A DNA stretch of 64,000 bases from Acanthopleura granulata (taxonomy: Eukaryota > Mollusca > Polyplacophora > Chitonida > Chitonidae), in the NCBI GenBank assembly GCA_016165875.1, contig JABBOT010000004.1:13641672-13705671 (forward strand), written 5' to 3'. The notes under the pieces are model-generated. The model saw only the letters and a program-made list of their open reading frames with translations, was not told where the DNA came from and did not search any database. The translations under genes were made by a program, and so were the position numbers. How positions within the stretch are numbered: the stretch's first letter is position 1; every line of letters begins with the position of its first letter. Positions 1 to 12,200 of this stretch are shown here, one piece after another.

Positions 1-1790
1 CATTTACTATAACACCGACGTCGGAAAAAAAAGTTTCAAAAAACTGTTTAGAGTAGTTGGGCCGTGAAGAAATTTAATAGATTAATTTTTCTGAACCTAA
101 GGCTTTTGTGAAGAAATAAGTGTTATTTGTCCTTCTGGGACATGGCGAGACGTGATTTCTGACAAGTCACATGGTAGGGTTGTACTTTTATTACAACTCC
201 ATCGATAAAAGAGTTCCAACTCGAAACTTATTTCTTCATTCTGGTGCATATTTTCTCACCAAGAAACACATTTCCACATATAAAATACACGTACTATTGG
301 TTGTGGATTCCTATCATAATTAAAATGAGGGTTGGTGCCCGCACACCTCGATTTCAAGGCACCACAAAGGACAAGCGCAGTGCTTATGTTGTATAACAAA
401 AGAGGGGCACAATAGCCAGTATTACTTTTTCTACCATTGTTCTGTCCACTGTCACGTTACCAGTGAGACCCGCATCACAACGCAACGCAACAGTGAAGTG
501 ACGTCAATGCCATCCCAAACCGAACCGAACCGAACGTAATTGGGTCTCTAGTCCTAAGCATCTGAGAAAGGGTGTGTCAGCCCCAGATACATTTTGGAGT
601 CGCAGTTTTGTTTCAGAAACCTCCGTAGGTGCTTAAAACACATTCGCTGAATGCAATCCGACTGTGGACATTTGGTGTACACGGATCCGTGAAGCCAGTA
701 CAAAAGTTATAACCTGTATGGAACTACGTCTAAATCCAACAGAAAAGATAAGTCGTAACTATTTGCAAAATGAGGTTTATTATGTCTTCATACATATTTG
801 GTGGTTTGCATTACAAACCAACTTAGTGAAATTATTACATGGATCAGAAAAGTTGCTTCAGTGGTTAGTACAAAAAATAAATCATTTTTTTACAGGAGAA
901 ATGAGGCGGCATGAACTGCAGCAAAGTAACTGTCCGCAAATTCGGTGGAGTTCAGTCATAAGGGCGTGTAGTGATGCGATCCCAGTTGTGGGAAAACATT
1001 GCAATCCATATAGAATTTTGTTATTCTGGACAATGCTCCTATGATGAGACGATGTGGAACGGTGTGTTTTGCATATGGTAGACATAAAAGAAAAAGTACT
1101 TGTGTAGTGAGATAAGTTTTATGTATATGTTCAAAGGCTCGGTAGTCATTCGATTATACTATTCATTAAATGATATTTTCTTTAAACGATAAAGCATTGT
1201 ATATAAAAGAGCTTAACAATTACACACAGTTGACTGTATAAAAGAGCAGAAAATGCCATTTTAAAACCACATAAAAAATAAAATCTTCGAAAATGAGCAC
1301 TTTTATGCTTAACATAAATTATATTCCACCTTTTATTAGCATCGCCATTTTCGTTGTGATACTCCCATTTCTACATCACTTAAGGAATTGACGAACAGAC
1401 AAATTATAACTTATGTAAAAATTCAATACCCTGTAAATTGAACACTGGTGATATTGTGGCAGGGTTATGTATATAAGTGTATAATATCAATGAGTGTAAT
1501 AACATTTATTGACAAAAAAAGAAAAACAACATGAAATTTCATCTGAAAGTGCTTTTTCGTAGATCAAAAAGGTGTAAATGCATCGCATACAATAGTAATA
1601 ATAATTCTGCTCGTCTTTCTTTTCACAATGGAAAGTGAATGTTAATATGAATTTCAAACTTCCCTAAATCTTTATATCCAACTCTACACTCAGTCAATAT
1701 CCTCACCTATTAAACCCTCCTCCCCCTCCCATTCCATCCCTTCCCTACCTCCCTTCCTAAATTACTTTGTGACACAACAGGCAGAAGTAG
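1..1790. other. Intergenic or unassigned sequence
   Basis: AT-rich sequence with no exon I can support. The longest open frame (664-1044, plus) begins with GTG rather than ATG, has no recognisable domain and lacks convincing splice signals. A pyrimidine-rich stretch of CT and CCTCCC motifs lies around 1690-1760, just beyond the stop codon of the minus-strand exon that ends at 1791. Confidence 0.5.
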
Positions 1791-2563
1791 CTAAACTTGT
1801 CCGAAACCGGGAAATGTGTACAAGCCAAACGGAGGGAAACGTTCTCTTGTCTGGGAGTTGGGAATGTGTTGGGAGTCAATGGCAAAGGAAAGTATTGCTG
1901 GGTCTTGCAATGTTGTTTCCGGAACTGCTCTAACGAAAGGTTCTCTACACCCACCCAACAGGCTAGACACTGGAACGGAAGTATTCTGAACATGAATGCT
2001 GGGGTGATCGGTGGTGGGCTGGTAATCTGTATCTTCGTTTTCGGATTCGCCGCTGAAATTAGCCGTTTGCAGAGAAGAGCAAAGTTCATCGATGGACTGG
2101 TCCGGTCTGGAGGCTCGCGATCTTGACGCTCGTGATTGGCGCCTGCCACAGCGTTGGCTGGCTGGAACATCAGAGTTGATCTGGAAATCGCCGACCTCCT
2201 GGTTTTCTGGTGTGTATGACGATTCTCCCAGCACCGAATTCGTGACAGTCAATGAACGCAACACAAGGTCTAGGTTGTTTGTCAAGAGGTTTATTTTTTG
2301 CTCGTCATAGTCGTACTGATTTCTGTTAGTCTCAGCCTCTTCATACATATATTCCTTTTCCGGTTTAGTTGGTTCCGGCGGCTCCGTATTCGTTTCTCTC
2401 GTAACCTGTGTGAATTATAATGCAAAAGAATAACTCTTAGGCCTATGCCACACTTTACTACAATAAGTGACCTCTCTGCGTAGGAATGGGTGACAAACAT
2501 GTTGTCCCATACTTCGGATTTGCTCCTTCCATGCATACCGTACCAGAAACATCCATCAAACAT
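1791..2563 (-). CDS. Possible 3' end of an unrecognised gene (two exons)
   Basis: The terminal exon would be 2405-1791, following a CACAG acceptor. It stays open through a polar, Ser/Glu/Arg-rich and probably disordered sequence of about 204 residues to a TAG stop. A candidate preceding exon, 2563-2459, follows a TTTTAG acceptor and ends at a GTAAAG donor. It encodes 35 residues including the segment FWYGMHGRSKSEVWDNMF, and both exons are phase 0, so they join cleanly. The implied intron is only 53 nt, much shorter than any other in this window, which counts against the join. I do not recognise the family, and no earlier exon could be found. It could be the last part of a gene whose upstream exons lie beyond the elements at 2.9-3.7 kb, or chance open frames. 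Confidence 0.33.
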
Positions 2564-2885
2564 CTAAAAGTACATAGAGGTAAATAAATAGATGCAAATT
2601 CGCTCAGACGAAACTAATTTTTCTGAGTAAGGTTTCTATATGTAGGGTGCCGGTTATTTAATGGTGAGCTGTGCCGGTTGATCAATTTTTGCGCAAAATT
2701 GGCACTGTATGTCCTAGAGGTGTCTGAAACATGGAGCCGAAGTGATTTCAAGAATAAACCTTGCTAGACTTGTTAAAAATTATAATTTTTTGCAAGACCG
2801 ATAGCCTGAGTTTCGTGTATTTTGGTATTCTCTATACGGTTATCTGCCCTTGATGTACACAAGTGTATGAGGTCATAGTGGGGGT

Positions 2886-3122
2886 ATGCTGTTTGGTGCC
2901 GCAATCAAATGTCATAATCACACACCGATATACGATGGAATTATTTTTCATGCCTTCCCGTGGAACCCTTCCATGGGACGAAAATGGAAAATTGCCATAC
3001 GAAGTGACCATTTCGTAGCGAATAAGCATTCTAAATTAAACTCTGGTCACTTTGAGATGTGTTCTGATCCCGTACACGAAATGCCACAAATAGGTCCCAC
3101 ATATTTGGCAGACATAGGATGA
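2886..3122 (+). pseudogene. Decayed THAP-domain fragment
   Basis: The 78-codon open frame carries the THAP signature in order: FHAFP, a central Trp after RK, AIRSDHF, then SGHF. THAP is a C2CH zinc-binding DNA-binding domain found in THAP proteins and P-element-type transposases. The zinc ligands are damaged. The expected N-terminal Cys pair is absent in this frame, but a Cys-Cys-x-Val-Pro-Gln-Ser-Asn stretch sits just upstream in the +1 frame, which suggests a small indel. The Cys of the C-x2-H pair is Asn. No AVPTIF-like box follows before the stop. It is probably a relic, of host or transposon origin. A TIR-bounded element begins about 60 bp downstream. Confidence 0.45.
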
Positions 3123-3183
3123 GTGATTTTATTCTCGGATTTTTTTTTATTATTATTTTTTAATTTTTTTATATATTTTTTAT

Positions 3184-3726
3184 GGCTGCGTTCACACTAT
3201 GCACGAAAATCGGTCAGCGGTCCGAACCGAATTTGTGAGCGGTAACGTTCTTGGAGGGTTGCATTCACACGCTACAAATTCGGAGCACGAATTCGGTTCC
3301 CTAAGTAAATTTATTGCTTAAATAAACTGGTCGTTATTTAGTTTAGCAATGGATCATCAGATAATACCATTAGAAATCAACGTGTAATTAAAAAGTTTCG
3401 AAGCAATTACACGGCATGTTGTTGCTTTTGTTTTTGTATTGACGTGAATTAGCACACTGACTAGGTTATACAATTGCCAGATTTCGATGCGAGGCAAAGC
3501 AGCTAACCCGCCAAATGCAATATATGTAATCAAGGTACCGTTTCCATGTCTATTGACTCATCAGCATCGTTAAACATTTGAAAAATGTTTACCAAATCCG
3601 TGGACTGACACGAATTAGGCTTCGGTGTATGTGAACACTTTCACTACTGTACCCCTTTACCACAAAATCGGAACGGAATTCGTTACGGCACCCGCAATGG
3701 TTTCCGTGCCTAGTGTGAACCTAGCT
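3184..3726. mobile_element. TIR-bounded non-autonomous DNA element (MITE-like)
   Basis: The left end reads GGCTGCGTTCACACTATGCA. The right end, read on the minus strand, is AGCTAGGTTCACACTAGGCA, so about 24 bp of imperfect terminal inverted repeat is visible. Both ends are flanked by TAT, consistent with a 3-bp target duplication. Further TTCACAC and GAATTCGGTT-type motifs recur in opposite orientation inside both ends. No transposase is encoded in its 543 bp. Superfamily is uncertain; a TWA-type 3-bp duplication would suit Harbinger-like elements. Confidence 0.55.
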
Positions 3727-3940
3727 TATATCATAAATATATCATTGATTTAACAGGCAGTAGTATACCAATCGTAAACCAAAATGGAGTTTCCAAGTCA
3801 ATTTATAATCACCGTAAATGCATGTACAAACCAAAAGTAGGCTAAGTGATACTATATTCGAAGTATAAAACTAGCCCATTACCAAATTAATGCCTGTTAT
3901 GGAATTGTTGTTGCATGAGATTATAGCAACAACTGTGAAA

Positions 3941-4952
3941 TTAGGAAATACATTCTGGCAGGGAATCGTGATCCTCTAAGAGCCTGTAACAACTCACCAT
4001 ATCAATCTTTGGCAACTGGCGTTGCCTGAGACTCTCGAGAAAGGACGCTAGTGGATAGTTGTGGGTTAGCCTGTGTGACAGGATAGCACTTATATAGATA
4101 GGCCGCCGGCAGTTCGGACAACCAATGAAAATGGTGTGGACCGGAACCCTACAGTTATTCTGCTTAGCATGTTTTGCCATCTGAAAGAGACACCTGCAAA
4201 AGAAAACGTGGACACATTTCACAGACAACTCCCAGTATGACATACTCTAGAATGTTTCACTTACTGAATTTTGGTCACTATTCAGGTGGAAAAAGAAACA
4301 ATTGGCAAGTCAATTCAACATCTGCCTTGCACGAAATCTAACGCCAATAAAATGGCTCCAGGTTCCTCTGGCAGTACGTTTACCGCAACATGCCTCCGCA
4401 GCAATACTAGTATACATACGAAGTATAGCCTACATTTCTGAGGACCGTGTCTCTTTATTTGTGATAAACAACATGACAAAAATCATATTATACATGGTAT
4501 ACAAGCTTTCAGAAAAAGACTTTTTCTATCATCAGATATAGCGGCAAAACCCTATGGTGTCCTTAAACCACTAGTACTTTTTAGGGCTGGGTAGGCTCAC
4601 TATTATACACTATACTAACAATATAACACTAACTCCCCGCTCCACAGAAAGTGCATTGACACCGGGACGGCCAGCAGCTGATATAGGCTATATAGGCTTA
4701 TTTTGTAGAATGAGACGTGGTTCACAAATGAGACAAGACGCAGACAGAGATTGCAAGTGATTGTAACAACGGAGTTAGTTATTAGAAAACTTACCTGAAG
4801 CAGAATGTGTGTCCGCATGCCAGGACCACGGGATCGACGTAGAACTCCCAGCATATAATGCATTTAAGAACGTTGACGGCTTCATCTCCTGCCAGGTATT
4901 TTAGGTCCTTGGATTCCAACACACAGCTGCTGTGAGATGATGAGGAATCCAT
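3941..4952 (-). CDS. Small RING-finger (C3HC4) protein, candidate E3 ubiquitin ligase
   Basis: Two coding exons, 4952-4795 and 4193-3941, encode 136 residues. The ATG at 4952 is the first in frame; an in-frame GTG lies eight codons upstream. The donor is CAG/GTAAGT and the acceptor TTTTGCAG, and the intron falls in phase 2 inside the RING. After splicing the protein has Cys-Ile-Ile-Cys, CGHTFC, a Cys two residues on, a long 23-residue loop and a CPNC pair, so all eight C3HC4 ligands are present. A Leu/Ala-rich helix-like tail follows and the protein stops, with no B-box, coiled coil or other domain. Such proteins usually recruit E2 enzymes; the substrate is unknown. The RING sequence and intron position match the gene at 26116-27292. 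Additional 5' exons cannot be excluded. Confidence 0.75.
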
Positions 4953-5112
4953 GTCGGAGGAAGGAGAGCTATACACTTCTCAAGACAAAAAATAACAACA
5001 ACACCACGAATTTACATCAACGACTGACAAACACAAGAAAAGAACCGCTTTCAACAGTTCTCACGTATAAACTGACGGCGTCTATAACGTTACTGTCAGA
5101 AAGAAACTAGCA

Positions 5113-5193
5113 GTTTCCAAGCAACTGTCACCACGTTTCTTGTGACGTCAAATGGGGACCCGTCAGACGTCCAGCAGCAGGACCTTGACGTCA
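5113..5193 (-). promoter_or_regulatory. Upstream region of RING gene: two CRE palindromes and an X-box-like site
   Basis: Perfect TGACGTCA palindromes lie at 5143-5150 and 5186-5193. GTTTCCAAGCAAC at 5113-5125 resembles an RFX X-box with a one-base spacer. All lie 160-240 bp upstream of the ATG at 4952, in divergent orientation to nothing else nearby. CREB/ATF and RFX binding is inferred from motif match only. Confidence 0.45.
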
Positions 5194-5249
5194 AGTATTC
5201 CTTTCCCGGCTTATCGTAATAGACGTTGCGATGCAATCAATTTTCACGT

Positions 5250-8200
5250 AGCAATGGATCAAGATCCTGGTCAGTTTCATTAAAATCACATCATGTGGCC
5301 GCTACACAGCTGGAATTAAGGATCTGATTTTAATAAGATTGGTTCTGTTTCACACTCACCTCAAGAGATTAAAAATATGCCACCTTCCCATTGCACCGCA
5401 GGTGTTTGCGTCGTATCACAAAGGGTGTAGTATGCAGTTCAAGGAGATAACAAAGCAGAATTTCTATATCGTGATTTACCTTGAATTACTAAAAAAGAAG
5501 CTTTGCATGCTCTAGGCTTAAAAAAAGTAAAATGAGGACAAATTGCGCCGAAAAAGGTCATTTTTCTGCATGAGCTCATAAACATTCGACTTTAGGGCGG
5601 CCCGCTTTCCGGACTGTTACTCAGGAACATGCGTATGACGTAGGGTTTCTTTCATATCACTGTAATATTTCTGCGCAATCTGTATTCTGACCAGAGTGGC
5701 ACTTTAACGTCACAACCGCGCAATGTCCACCTTCACACTAGCGCTACCTAACAGGATGAAGAAATATGCTGTCTTCCTGTTGCTTTCGCCGAGAATGGAA
5801 TGAAACGTTAGCGACTATTTCGCACGAAGTTTGGCGACCAGCCTTCTACTTCCATAGGCCTTTTATTCATTACTTTTCGTGCATACATTAACCTTGGTAG
5901 TTCGGTTCGAAATGGAATTACTTATATTTGGCAAATTATTTATTGCTTAAAAACACAAAATCCCAACATACCGAGCTTGACATTTTCTGAAAGTGCATAT
6001 AGGGGAAAATAAGTCAGTTTTTGGTGGAAAAATGCAAGGGTCAGCTTGAATTTATTAAACGGAAAATTTGCGATAATTTTCCTGTAAAGTATCTGTGAAG
6101 TCAGTTTTTATATAAGTTTTGAACATTTTAGTGGAAAAATGTACTTTTTGTAGGATGACCCTAAACGTCATGGTACATTTGCATACTGTGTCAATTCACC
6201 GGTTAGACCTACTCATATAAGGCGCTGTAAAATAGGGGGAGGTAAGCAACTCAGTACAGTGTCATTCTTCCTGGCCTGGATCATTGTTACAGCGCAATCT
6301 GTAAGCCTACAAAGGGACCTGTGTGATATTCAGTTTACATATTGTTCATCTATTGTTCACCTTTGGTAAAGAGATGCGACCTGCAAAAGTCCGTAATTGA
6401 CACGTGGGCAAGTTCGCCAGTGACATGCTCAAGGTCAGTGCGTTTATCCTGAGACATCCAGTTTTCTCCCAAGCATAAAGTAGACCGCCATTGTAAGAGC
6501 TGAAATTGCATGTACGTTTTCCTCGCAGGGGTGAAATGAGAGAGGAGCTGTTCGTTTTCATTACGATTCTTTCATAGGAGTGAAATGAAAACGTAGCCTA
6601 CAGAACCCAATGCGAGAGGTGCTGTCCGTTTTCCTTGTGATTCTCTCACAGAGGTAAAATGAAAACGTAACCGATACGTAAAAGTTTATTAGTAACAACT
6701 TACACACTTCCTAGCAAGATTTCTTAATTAGGGGAAAAACTGCACTGGCGTTAAAGCCAACTTTTCATACGTCGCAGGTCTAGAATTACTCATAGTGCTT
6801 TCAGTTGACATCACCAACAACATCAGTGAGAGCTCCGCTCTGCCTTTGAGAGACGTCACCACAGATTGGACTACAGGTCTATTACATCAAACAAGAAAAC
6901 AGGAGGACACGCGATGAGTCTAGGTGTATAAATGTATGGAGTACATGGTCATTCTAGATCGACAGCATGCACATTTTATGCATGGGGATAGCGGGGTCAT
7001 ATGAAAGGAGCCGGTCACAAGTAACCCCTGCGATCTGTGGTAGCATACTGGAAGTAAGCAAATCACAGCAAGTCCTTAACGAGAATGCATTTTGTGGGTA
7101 GGGTGTTCACGTCGTGGCATCTTGTGTTTAGATAGTTTAGAACATGAATTATAAACAGCGAAAAGAGAGAAAAACTACCTGACTTCAGTTGCAGCCGAAC
7201 AAGCCAAAATTTTATTCTTGCGTGCGACGTCAATGGTGATGAGGCGATCCTACTCTACAACAAGAAAGAACGCTTTAGTTTAGTAAACAACTGAGTGCCA
7301 TTTAAAGATGAATACATAGGGCACATGCAGGTAAATTTATTTAAACTTTTTGCACATTTCAAACATGGCCGATATCGTCTCTATAGAAAATACATTCCTT
7401 CACAAATACTATTATAATGGATAGTAGAGAACACAACGCATTTGTGATAACACCAGCTGTGAGTTACTCATGAAATTTATACTGAAAGGTAAAAGGCATT
7501 CAAAGAGAATATCATATCAGCGCACTATGATGTTCCAAGGATACATCTTACCATTTCGCACAGTTCTGACCAGTTGTAAGTTCAGCTTCATCGACACCAG
7601 AACCATGATCCAAAGTACAGTCATTCAGACCTCGGGTGTATTTCTGATATACATTAGATTGCAAAATAGCCGTCCTTATCTCCAAAATAATGTAGCTCTT
7701 TTCAGCATTGAAAAATGCACTTCATAGATGATGAATAAATCACTTCCATGACGTTGACAGAGAAACAGATAATTAAACTACATACTGTATGCATGTATAG
7801 CTGTCATCCTGCAGTACAGACCAAGGACATTATAAGAACCTTAACTAATGACAAAGCGCTATGGACCTGGGGCTTCTAACAATTATACATACCTATTCAA
7901 GAAATCCACGACAAGAAGAATCCACGATTTCCGCCAGATTTTCGTATCACTCTTTCAGGTTAGACTGTGCTTGTTTTCCGCTTAACGCGAGGTTGCGAGA
8001 TCTCGGCTGGCCCCCGTCTCCCTGGTCTCCTTCAGTTTGCGCCGTCCTAGAGTCCCAGCGAGAAGGATGACCGTGTTGTTCCAGAGCTTACATGGCTGAC
8101 CTGCCCTAAACAAGGGATGGGTTACCCGAGGACGGCAGAAGAATAAGCAGGTTAACCACATCCACCGCATCTCATCACAGAGCAACAAGTTGTTTTTATA

Positions 8201-9230
8201 TGAGCCTCAGAGAAAACATGGTCATGATACGGGGGAGAAAATTATATGAGAATAAAATGAAGACACACTGCAGTTATTACTTGAAATATATACGTCTCTT
8301 CATATGTCAGTGTGTGGGAAAAACATGGAAAGTGGACACTGTTAATGGAAAGGTTTAATACGTGTTTATAAACATTCTATGGACAGGGATATAATTGTTT
8401 GATAAGAATACCATGTTCATTTGTAACCATTGTGTAAACTCATTGGATTTTTATTCAGCAAATAAATGTAATATATCAAGTAAAAGCAAAGGGTTCATTT
8501 ATCCCTGTTTTGAAAGCGAACTTTTCTTAATTCTGAAAGCATTTGTCCCTTGTTTTTCACGGAGCCGTGCTAATTGCTTCTTTATGTAGCAATGATAATG
8601 TAATTTCACTTTTTACGAAACATAACAAATGCCACATCCCTAAAACCTTGCCGATTAAAGATGACCTACCCAATCGTGAGCTGGAAGAAATTTTCTGGAA
8701 GAAATTTCGATCACTTAGAGAGTCATCTACTGAAGATAATACCTGGTATATTAAATCGTATGAAACTTCGAATGTTGACCAGCCATACATTTATTATATT
8801 GGTTTGCTAAGATTACCGGGCAAGTTGGTGAACACAAGAGTCCTTATTTTATTTTCCCTCAAATTACCCTCAAAACGGATCGATAGCGGAGTTGTTTGAA
8901 GTTCGGGAAAGGCTCGATGTTAAGCTGGTTTAGGGGAAGGTGTTTATCCCCGTCTCTGTGCAAGTTTCTCCAGGTTTAACCCCCTCGATAGCCCAAAGGG
9001 AGCCCAGCAGTCCTGGTTCACACTGACTATTCAGTCTGGGTACGGAGCGGATCTTCCCGAACACATCCTCTCTCTCTCTCTCTCGTCTTCCACGGATTGT
9101 TCCAATGCGCCGTGCCCACTCAACTCCTGCTCAAGCCACTTTGTTCGACAGAACGCGATAATGCCCAATGACGTAACATCCAGTAGACGCGGTGACAAAC
9201 AGAGTCGTTATATGTCCAACTGCTTGTGTT
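5250..9230. other. Intergenic region with no supported gene
   Basis: I found no exon with convincing coding character and splice sites. Short open frames (for example 7470-7727, 7861-8070 and 8543-8899) either lack an ATG or encode no recognisable domain. A (CT)n microsatellite lies at 9068-9084, just before the Rolling-stone-like gene. TGACGTAA, a bZIP half-site variant, lies at 9169-9176, about 120 bp upstream of that gene's ATG. Confidence 0.5.
9068..9084. repeat. (CT)n microsatellite
   Basis: Uninterrupted CT dinucleotide run of about 17 bases, roughly 210 bp upstream of the Rolling-stone-like start codon. Confidence 0.9.
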
Positions 9231-9292
9231 TTGGGAGTGATATTACAACGTGAAGAGGGGTGCTTAAATATCTATACCGGACCTGACACAGC

Positions 9293-12200
9293 ATGGGTAA
9301 CACTATCAAGAAAGAGCTGAAACTGGAAAACGTATGGTTCGTTTATCCAAGGCCAGAAGCCTTTTACACTACACTGGTAAGTCTCCGATATATATTTCCA
9401 CAAATATAGGCTACATGGACGAAACATATCTTACTGAACAGATGGCTTTCTGACCTAGCGGAGTGTAAATTTTGCTTCATCTTATCTTACTGTTGGCCTT
9501 GTGTAATCTCACCTGACAATTAGACACCTGCTCAGGGAATTAGCACAAATGGTTTCCTTGCAAAGGCTTATAAACATTCACGAAACTATTCATGATTGGC
9601 GACAAGTAGGAAACCGTATGTAGTGTGTAAATAAATCAGGGTTTGAGATCAGACAAAAACATCACTCTCGTATGGAAAGATGGATGCATGTTCTTGATTT
9701 CTTGGAAGGATTTTGACCGAGTTAAAATTGTTTCTGGGGCTGTTAAACATAAGATATCGATCTCGGATTCCAGTGCTGCTAATATATTTCGTAAACACAT
9801 TAAACAGTCGCAAGAACTCAAGAAAGGTGTAGCTCGTTACCATATTCCTACATCTGTAAACCTACAATCTTAAGACTGGATATGGCAAAACATTATTTAA
9901 GTACATCAGCATATGATATTGGACAATCTTAAGGTCAAACTCACAAGCTTTCACATGTTAACATGTATATTAAGTGCAAATATATTATGACATTTTATCG
10001 CGTGCATGTACGACGCCATGGAGACAGCGCATTTGGCCCTCCATGCCCATATTTTCTCATGTGCTAAAATGCCTGCAGTGATTTATGGGCTATATATATA
10101 ATCGATTATTGGACTTACCAACATATACAGGTTTATCTCTCATACCCATTGTTTGTCAGTCTGGAACGAACCACAGCAGGATTATTTCTGTATTTAAGGT
10201 GGACTAACCCTACTTTAGTTATAAAATAAAACAACTTTACGGGTCTGTTGGTCACATAACCAGAAATCGCTATATAATCGGGTTGCTTATTGCAGATTGT
10301 TGTTTTTAATTTGATCAGGTAAGAGATATTAAACTTCATAGTTCCGTTTACAGAGGCTGCTTATGGCTTCCCTTTTCCCATTTTGCTCTCCTCTATAAAC
10401 TTTCCCCACACGTAACAGACCTTAGAGATTTATTTTTACCTTGTGTGTGTCCTGAGCGCCATTGACGAAGACGGTTTGATGCCTACATCACGTCAAGCTA
10501 TTAATGCATGCACTAATCAATGAAAAGACAAATATAAGACCAGGGTTATGTCGCCCAATTTATTGAAGAATATTCCCATTCGTTCGACATCCGTTGGTGT
10601 AAAGCTACCGGGACAGGGAGAATACCAAAGCCGCAAATCTTGCTTGACTGCAGTTGAAATTAAAATGTTTTCTAACCCAATGCAAGTGTTCTGAGTTAAT
10701 TTTTCATTCCCTCATGTAGAACCATAAACATATGAGTAACTTGTGATGTTCTGACGGGTTTTAATGCTTTTAGTCCAAGCCAAAAAAAAAAATAGAAATA
10801 CTAATAGTAAAAATACATTAAGGTCATTAGACTTAAAAAATTACCCTGTAAACCTGGGAATTATAGTACTGATAGCATAGTACTGTTCATACTACAATGA
10901 TAGTACTGTTCGTACTACAGCTTTTCTCCCTACTGTACGCTATAAGGTACAACTTAAAAAGAAGATGTTCGTTTGATAAGCCGAAGTACATATGAAAAAA
11001 TCAGCTATCAGTGCTAAATGCATCGCTATATTTCACTGCAGATGTTTTTCTTCATTGTCGACGTACCGAGAATGATTTTCAAGATTAATATTGACGGTGT
11101 ATTGAAGTTCTGAAAACTAAGCTAATAAAAATAACTTGCGAGCGATCTGCAAACAAGTGATTAAACACTCCTCACAACTCTCGAGATCTGTGCAACAATT
11201 TGCAGTCAGTCAGTGTGGAGAAGTTGATTTTTTAAAACCTCATATACTGAATATGAAGACGACATAGAATTTTTTACTAAACGGAGAGAAGAAGCCAGGT
11301 CATCTCTTTGGAAAAACGTAGAGTATATACTTCACGACACATGAACTGACAATTTAGCTGTTTACATTCCAGTTACATTGTCCAAGGCGACTTTATATAA
11401 GTTAAAGACATTATACCCCTTACTGCCTTCCTGGAGGAAATCACATCCTCCATCTTTTTTCGTAGATATCTGGGGATCGATGTAGGGTCATCTGGATAAG
11501 CCCAGAAGAGCTCAGCGGTTGCCTGGGATAGCCTGGAGAATCGACAAGATTCAAGTCGGACTGACAACAGAGTAAAATATAATCCGGTTACAGGACCAGA
11601 TGTCCAGTTATGTGATGCATGACGTCACACTCAAAAATTTATTGCAGACTTTCAAAGTTATCCATCACATTTATAATTCCTAATTTCTTAATATTTATAT
11701 AACTCATCAGTGCATACCTCAAATTTAAGATGACGTGGTTGCCTATATCTTGATGAGCCACATACCCTATATTTAAATATGAATAATTCCAATCATATTA
11801 TTATGACATGTACTTTGGAAACTGTTCATTTGGATTACAGGACTGCGTCTTTCGGTTATCACTGCACACTGCATGTGGACTGCTTCTCTTTTGCAGGACA
11901 CCCTTGTTTCTGATGTTACACATTCCCTTACGTTCCAATGTGGCCGAGTAAATTTTAACATTTAAAACACCCTTATACACCTATGACGACAGTATGTTTT
12001 GTTTTGTCGTGAAACACTTCTATATAATATCTGATTCGGGAGAATTTTTTATGCCACTTATCTGTGGGTGATCATGTAATCTGGCGAGGCATGACCTATA
12101 AATTGTTGGCAATATGACAACTGACCATTTGAATAACTCCGTATATGGGTACTTTACTGTTGCCTGATTATCCTTTAACTTTTGAGGATAAAACACGTAC

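Noticed and set aside
664..1044. 126-codon plus-strand open frame
   Set aside because: It starts with GTG; the first ATG is 18 codons in. It has no domain, no splice signals and ordinary AT-rich intergenic composition.
8543..8899. 118-codon plus-strand open frame upstream of the Rolling-stone-like gene
   Set aside because: It starts at TTG. The middle part looks protein-like, but I found no family, no acceptor or donor pair and no partner exon.
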